Below are positions 7,997 through 11,490 of a stretch of 11,490 bases of DNA, in pieces. Where the stretch lies: NCBI GenBank assembly GCA_023415545.1, contig JAEZKJ010000007.1:1-11490 (forward strand). The letters are read 5' to 3'. The position numbers and the translations under genes were made by a program. Source of the DNA: Bacteroidota bacterium (lineage in GTDB: Bacteria > Bacteroidota > Bacteroidia > Bacteroidales > Bacteroidaceae). The notes beneath the pieces were generated by a model, which was not told the origin of the DNA, ran no database searches, and saw only the letters and a list, made by a program, of their open reading frames with translations. Every line of letters starts with the position of its first letter. The first letter of the stretch is position 1.

Positions 7997-9382
7997 ATGT
8001 TGAAACAAAAAACATTAAGAGGCAGTTTCTCTTTAAACGGAAAGGGTCTTCATACAGGAGTAAACTTGACTGTAACTTTCAATCCCGCACCGGATAATCA
8101 TGGTTACAAAATTCAGAGAATTGACCTTGAAGGGCAACCAATAATTGACGCTGTAGCCGAGAATGTGGGCGAAACTACACGAGGAACTGTTTTAATAAAG
8201 AATGGAATTAAAGTAAGCACAATAGAACATGCACTTGCAGCTCTTTATGCAGCAGGTATAGACAACTGTCTTATTCAAGTTAATGGACCCGAGTTTCCTA
8301 TACTTGATGGTAGTGCAAAATACTATGTTGAGAATATTCAACGTGTAGGTATTGAGGAACAGACAGCTGTAAAAGATTATTATATAATCAAATCAAAAAT
8401 TGAATTCCGTGATGAAGAGACTGGCTCATCTATCATTGTTCTCCCTGATGAGAATTTCAGTGTAAATGCTTTGATCTCTTACGATTCTAAGATTCTTTTC
8501 AATCAGTTTGCTACTCTCGAGGATATGGAGAAGTTCCCAACTGAGATAGCTTCTGCTAGAACTTTCGTGTTTGTACGTGAAATAGAGCCTCTTCTTAGTG
8601 CCGGACTTATTAAAGGTGGTGACTTGGATAATGCTATTGTTATCTATGAGCGTCAAATGTCGCAAGATAAATATGACAAACTTGCCGATGTAATGAGAGT
8701 ACCTCATATGGATGCAAGTCAGTTAGGTTACATAAATCATATTCCATTGGTTTGGGATAATGAGCCAGCACGTCACAAACTACTTGATATAATCGGTGAC
8801 CTTGCATTGATAGGTAAACCTATTAAAGGACGTATTATTGCAACTCGTCCAGGACACACTATTAACAATAAATTTGCTCGTAGAATACGTAAAGAGATAC
8901 GACTTCACGAAATACAGGCTCCAACATACAACTGTAATGAGTCGCCTATAATGGATGTAAATCGTATTCGTGAACTACTACCTCACAGATATCCATTCCA
9001 ATTAGTGGATAAGGTTATTGGTATTGGAGCTAATTACATTGTTGGTATAAAGAATGTCACTTCAAACGAGCCTTTCTTCCAAGGACATTTCCCTCAAGAA
9101 CCTATTATGCCTGGAGTTCTTCAAATTGAAGCAATGGCACAGTGTGGTGGCTTGTTGGTATTGAATTCTCTTGATGAGCCTGAAAGATACTCTACATACT
9201 TCTTGAAGATAGATAATGTAAAATTCCGTCAGAAAGTGGTTCCAGGTGATACAATGATTTTCCGTGTTGAACTTATCTCCCCTATACGTCGCGGTATTTC
9301 AACTATGAGAGGTTATGTTTTCGTAGGTGAAAATGTAGTATGCGAGGCAGAGTTTATGGCACAAATAATTAAAAATAAATAA
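7997..9382 (+). CDS. lpxC/fabZ: Bifunctional LpxC deacetylase / FabZ hydroxyacyl-ACP dehydratase fusion
   Basis: The N-terminal half is LpxC, the zinc enzyme that removes acetate from UDP-3-O-acyl-GlcNAc and commits the precursor to lipid A. The C-terminal half is FabZ, which dehydrates 3-hydroxyacyl-ACP in fatty acid synthesis. In the LpxC part (about 1-310), the zinc ligands are H78 (in TIEHALAAL, with catalytic E77), H260 and D264 (RHKLLDIIGDL), and the catalytic-pocket histidine is H287 (RPGHTINNKF). The FabZ part starts near M319 (DVNRIRELLPHRYPF), with catalytic H364 in FQGHFP and E378 in GVLQIEAMAQ, the usual 14-residue spacing. Total length is 461 residues. All catalytic residues of both halves are present. 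This fusion is well known in Bacteroidota and ties use of hydroxyacyl-ACP for lipid A to its use for membrane fatty acids. It lies 8 bases after lpxD and 11 before lpxA. Confidence 0.97.
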   Translation: MLKQKTLRGSFSLNGKGLHTGVNLTVTFNPAPDNHGYKIQRIDLEGQPIIDAVAENVGETTRGTVLIKNGIKVSTIEHALAALYAAGIDNCLIQVNGPEFPILDGSAKYYVENIQRVGIEEQTAVKDYYIIKSKIEFRDEETGSSIIVLPDENFSVNALISYDSKILFNQFATLEDMEKFPTEIASARTFVFVREIEPLLSAGLIKGGDLDNAIVIYERQMSQDKYDKLADVMRVPHMDASQLGYINHIPLVWDNEPARHKLLDIIGDLALIGKPIKGRIIATRPGHTINNKFARRIRKEIRLHEIQAPTYNCNESPIMDVNRIRELLPHRYPFQLVDKVIGIGANYIVGIKNVTSNEPFFQGHFPQEPIMPGVLQIEAMAQCGGLLVLNSLDEPERYSTYFLKIDNVKFRQKVVPGDTMIFRVELISPIRRGISTMRGYVFVGENVVCEAEFMAQIIKNK

Positions 9383-9393
9383 AGCAATATTAA

Positions 9394-10161
9394 ATGATTA
9401 GTCCATTAGCGTGTATACATCCCGATGCAAAAATCGGCAAGAATGTAGAAATTGGTGCATTTGTTTTCATTGACAAGAATGTTGTTATAGGTGACAACAA
9501 TGTTATCATGCCAAATGTGACCATTCTATATGGTGCTAGAATTGGCAATGGTAATACAATTTTCCCTGGTGCAGTAATTAGTGCAGTACCACAGGATTTA
9601 AAATTTAGAGGTGAGGAAACCACAGCCGAAATAGGCGATAATAATACAATTCGTGAAAACGTTACTATCAACAGAGGTACTGCTGCAAAGAATCGTACTG
9701 TTGTTGGTAGCAACAACCTTCTTATGGAGGGTGTACATGTTGCACACGATGCAATAATTGGTAATGGATGTATTATAGGTAACTCGACCAAAATGGCCGG
9801 TGAAATTGTTATTGATGACAATGCTATTGTAAGTGCGGCTGTGCTTATGCATCAGTTCTGCCATGTAGGTGGTTACGTTATGATTCAGGGTGGTTCAAGA
9901 TTCAGTAAAGATATTCCTCCTTACATCATTGCCGGACGCGAGCCTATTACATATGCAGGTTTAAATATTGTAGGCTTGAGAAGAAGAGGTTTTTCTAACG
10001 AATTAATTGAAAACATTCATAATACATATCGTATTATTTATCAATCAGGATTAAATGTCTCTGATGCTCTTGTAAAGGTTCGTCAAGAGATACCTATGAG
10101 TAAAGAAATAGAGTATATAATATCCTTTATTGAAAATTCACAGAGAGGAATAATAAGATAA
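9394..10161 (+). CDS. lpxA: UDP-N-acetylglucosamine O-acyltransferase (LpxA)
   Basis: LpxA performs the first step of lipid A synthesis, transferring a 3-hydroxyacyl chain from ACP to the 3-OH of UDP-GlcNAc in the cytoplasm. The protein has 255 residues (E. coli 262). Hexapeptide beta-helix repeats run from about 3 to 185, beginning SPLACIHPDAKIG. The family signature AVPQDLKFRGEET is followed by an IGDNNTIRENVTINRGT segment. The catalytic histidine is H118 in the HVAHD motif (E. coli H125), with H115 alongside. The C-terminal helical domain (about 190-255) holds the usual GLRRRGF segment. Its gene follows the FabZ half of the fusion, so hydroxyacyl-ACP consumers and the competing dehydratase share a transcript. 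There is no lpxB in the window. Confidence 0.96.
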   Translation: MISPLACIHPDAKIGKNVEIGAFVFIDKNVVIGDNNVIMPNVTILYGARIGNGNTIFPGAVISAVPQDLKFRGEETTAEIGDNNTIRENVTINRGTAAKNRTVVGSNNLLMEGVHVAHDAIIGNGCIIGNSTKMAGEIVIDDNAIVSAAVLMHQFCHVGGYVMIQGGSRFSKDIPPYIIAGREPITYAGLNIVGLRRRGFSNELIENIHNTYRIIYQSGLNVSDALVKVRQEIPMSKEIEYIISFIENSQRGIIR

Positions 10162-10210
10162 AGAAGTTTTTTATACTTTCGTGTATATTAAAACTAACGA
10201 TAAAAAATAT

Positions 10211-10771
10211 ATGGTTTACAGATTTACAATAATTTCTGATGAGGTAGAGAATTTTATCAGAGAAATAAAGATAGATTCGGAAGCCACTTTTTACGATTTT
10301 CACTCTGCTATATTAAAAGCAACAGAATATAAAGATGATCAAATGACATCATTCTTTATCTGCGATGATGATTGGGAAAAGCAGCAAGAGATTACCCTTG
10401 AGGATATGGGTAGCAGTTCGGAAGAAGATTCATATGTTATGGATGAGACTCCTTTGAGTGAATTGATTGAAGATGAGAAGCAAAAACTTATATATATCTT
10501 TGATCCTCTTGCAGAAAGAATTTTCTTTATTGAACTTTCTGAAATTATTACCGGCAAGGATTTGAAAGAGGCTATCTGCTCTCGCAAAGAGGGAGTGGCA
10601 CCAAGTCAAACTATCGACTTTGATAAAATGATGACATCTTCATCAAGTAATGTAGATCTTGATGAAAGTTTTTATGGTGATCAAGATTTTGACATTGAAG
10701 AGTTCGATCCGGAAGGATTTGACATAGATGGAGGTTCTCCTACAATATCTTTAGATACTGATAACTTCTAA
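10211..10771 (+). CDS. Conserved protein with PRiA4 ORF-3-like domain and acidic tail, function unknown
   Basis: I place the start at the ATG at 10211 (MVYRFTIISDEVENF, 186 residues). An upstream GTG at 10181 in the same frame would add ten residues of poor quality. The N-terminal part (about 1-125) resembles the plasmid pRiA4b ORF-3 / IS1096-passenger family: an F/Y-rich first strand, a 'DFHSAIL' helix and the segment F48-F-I-C-D-D-D-W55. The tail (about 140-186) is serine-rich then strongly acidic, with D/E-F repeats and almost no basic residues, and is probably disordered. No enzyme motif, signal peptide or membrane helix is visible. It sits 49 bases after lpxA and is followed by a strong terminator, so it is probably co-transcribed with the lipid A genes. 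From memory, similar proteins occur beside miaA in other Bacteroidales. The family name recalls mobile elements, but nothing else here indicates one. Confidence 0.75.
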   Translation: MVYRFTIISDEVENFIREIKIDSEATFYDFHSAILKATEYKDDQMTSFFICDDDWEKQQEITLEDMGSSSEEDSYVMDETPLSELIEDEKQKLIYIFDPLAERIFFIELSEIITGKDLKEAICSRKEGVAPSQTIDFDKMMTSSSSNVDLDESFYGDQDFDIEEFDPEGFDIDGGSPTISLDTDNF

Positions 10772-10779
10772 ATAATATG

Positions 10780-10816
10780 TCACCCACGTCACACTAAGTA
10801 ACGTGGGTGATTTTTT
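10780..10816 (+). terminator. Rho-independent terminator after the lipid A unit
   Basis: A perfect 10-pair stem TCACCCACGT/ACGTGGGTGA (10780-10789 with 10801-10810) has an 11-base loop and is followed directly by six Ts (10811-10816). This is the strongest terminator in the window and separates the lpx unit from miaA. Confidence 0.9.
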
Positions 10817-10846
10817 AAAGAAACTTTTTTTGTAATTATTCAGCCA

Positions 10847-11490
10847 ATGAAAAAGAGACTAATAGTATTAATTGGACCTACAGGAGTAGGGAAAACAGAA
10901 TTAAGCCTATCTATGGCCGAATACTTTAATACTCCTATCATCTCGGCCGACTCACGACAAATATATAGTGATCTGAAAATTGGGACAGCTGCTCCTACTG
11001 AGGAGCAACTATCAAGAGTTAAGCACTATTTTGTGGGAACCTTAAAACTTGATGATTACTATAGTGCTGCTCAATATGAAACGGATGTGATGGAGAAGTT
11101 AGAAGAGCTTTTCAAAACTCACTATACTGTTGTGCTTACAGGTGGCTCGATGATGTATATTGATGCTGTTTGTAAAGGCATAGATGATATTCCTACTGTC
11201 GATAAGGAGACTCGCGAAATAATGATTAACAGGTACGAACAAGAAGGACTTGATACATTATGTGCCGAACTTAAACTTCTTGATCCTGAATATTACAATA
11301 TTGTCGATTTAAAGAATCATAAAAGAGTAATCCATGCACTCGAAATATGTTATATGACTGGAAAAACTTATACATCATTTCGTAAGGCAAGTAAAAAAGA
11401 GCGCCCTTTTGAAATAATAAAAATAGGATTAACACGCGATCGTGAAGAACTTTACCAAAGAATTAATCAACGAGTAGATATGATGGTTGC
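10847..11490 (+). CDS. miaA: tRNA dimethylallyltransferase (MiaA), 3'-partial
   Basis: MiaA adds a dimethylallyl group from DMAPP to N6 of adenosine 37 in tRNAs reading codons that begin with U. The frame starts at ATG 10847 and runs off the right edge after 214 codons, about 70 percent of a usual MiaA of about 300 residues. The P-loop is G10-P-T-G-V-G-K-T17. The D35-S-R-Q-I-Y40 motif contains the general-base aspartate. Further motifs are GTAAPT (GTAKP in most homologues), GGSMMYIDAVCKG, and a DLKNHKRVIHALEICYMTGK segment that corresponds to the tRNA-binding insertion region. It begins 30 bases after the preceding terminator, so it needs its own promoter. TTTTTTTG at 10825-10832 matches TAnnTTTG at 7 of 8 places but has no clear -33 partner. 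Confidence 0.95.
   Translation, partial: MKKRLIVLIGPTGVGKTELSLSMAEYFNTPIISADSRQIYSDLKIGTAAPTEEQLSRVKHYFVGTLKLDDYYSAAQYETDVMEKLEELFKTHYTVVLTGGSMMYIDAVCKGIDDIPTVDKETREIMINRYEQEGLDTLCAELKLLDPEYYNIVDLKNHKRVIHALEICYMTGKTYTSFRKASKKERPFEIIKIGLTRDREELYQRINQRVDMMV

Noticed and set aside
9390..9821. 143-residue open frame on the minus strand inside lpxA
   Set aside because: It mirrors the hexapeptide repeats of LpxA, giving a repetitive P/I/T-rich antisense product. No start signal or family resemblance was seen.
10181..10210. GTG at 10181 as start of the acidic-tailed protein
   Set aside because: The ATG at 10211 gives the MVYRF start I expect for this family, and the ten extra residues look like leader sequence rather than conserved protein.
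10211..10771. Mobile element passenger gene
   Set aside because: The domain family is named from plasmid and IS1096 genes, but there are no transposase, inverted repeats or target duplications here, and base composition matches the neighbours.

Overview
The window is A+T-rich and reads like a chromosomal segment of a member of the Bacteroidota, most likely order Bacteroidales. The evidence is a fused LpxC/FabZ enzyme, a multi-SLBB export protein paired with a stand-alone Wzz-type protein, a divergent ~390-residue PurM next to prfA and pyrF, a small acidic protein between lpxA and miaA, a general lack of Shine-Dalgarno sequences before starts, and promoter-like TAnnTTTG motifs of the Bacteroides primary-sigma type. 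Genus and species cannot be called from the sequence alone. Every supportable gene lies on the + strand.

Layout. (1) Positions 2-3393 hold the end of a surface-polysaccharide export unit: a Wza-like SLBB-repeat gene that enters from outside the window and is broken by an in-frame TAG at 827-829, then a chain-length/co-polymerase protein (Wzz). A clear hairpin-plus-T-run terminator follows at 3431-3466. (2) Positions 3552-6708 hold purM, prfA and pyrF, tightly packed behind a putative promoter and closed by a terminator at 6732-6773. (3) A 242-base gap carries that terminator, a TAGCTTTG promoter-like motif and a perfect 14-base palindrome. (4) Positions 6951-10771 hold lpxD, lpxC/fabZ, lpxA and a small acidic protein with a PRiA4 ORF-3-like N-terminal part, separated by 8 to 49 bases and closed by a strong terminator at 10780-10816. 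(5) miaA starts at 10847 and runs off the right edge.

How the genes work together. LpxA, LpxC and LpxD are the first three enzymes of lipid A synthesis, and the FabZ half of the fusion acts on the same hydroxyacyl-ACP pool that LpxA and LpxD draw on. PurM and PyrF belong to purine and pyrimidine synthesis. PrfA (RF1) terminates translation at UAG and UAA, and MiaA modifies tRNAs that read codons starting with U. The SLBB and Wzz proteins would export and size a capsule or exopolysaccharide, but the SLBB gene appears inactivated here.

I looked for an undescribed system and did not find a convincing one: most of the window is conserved housekeeping. The points most worth a second look are the clean nonsense codon in the export gene, the conserved but uncharacterised protein in the lipid A unit, and the palindrome upstream of lpxD.
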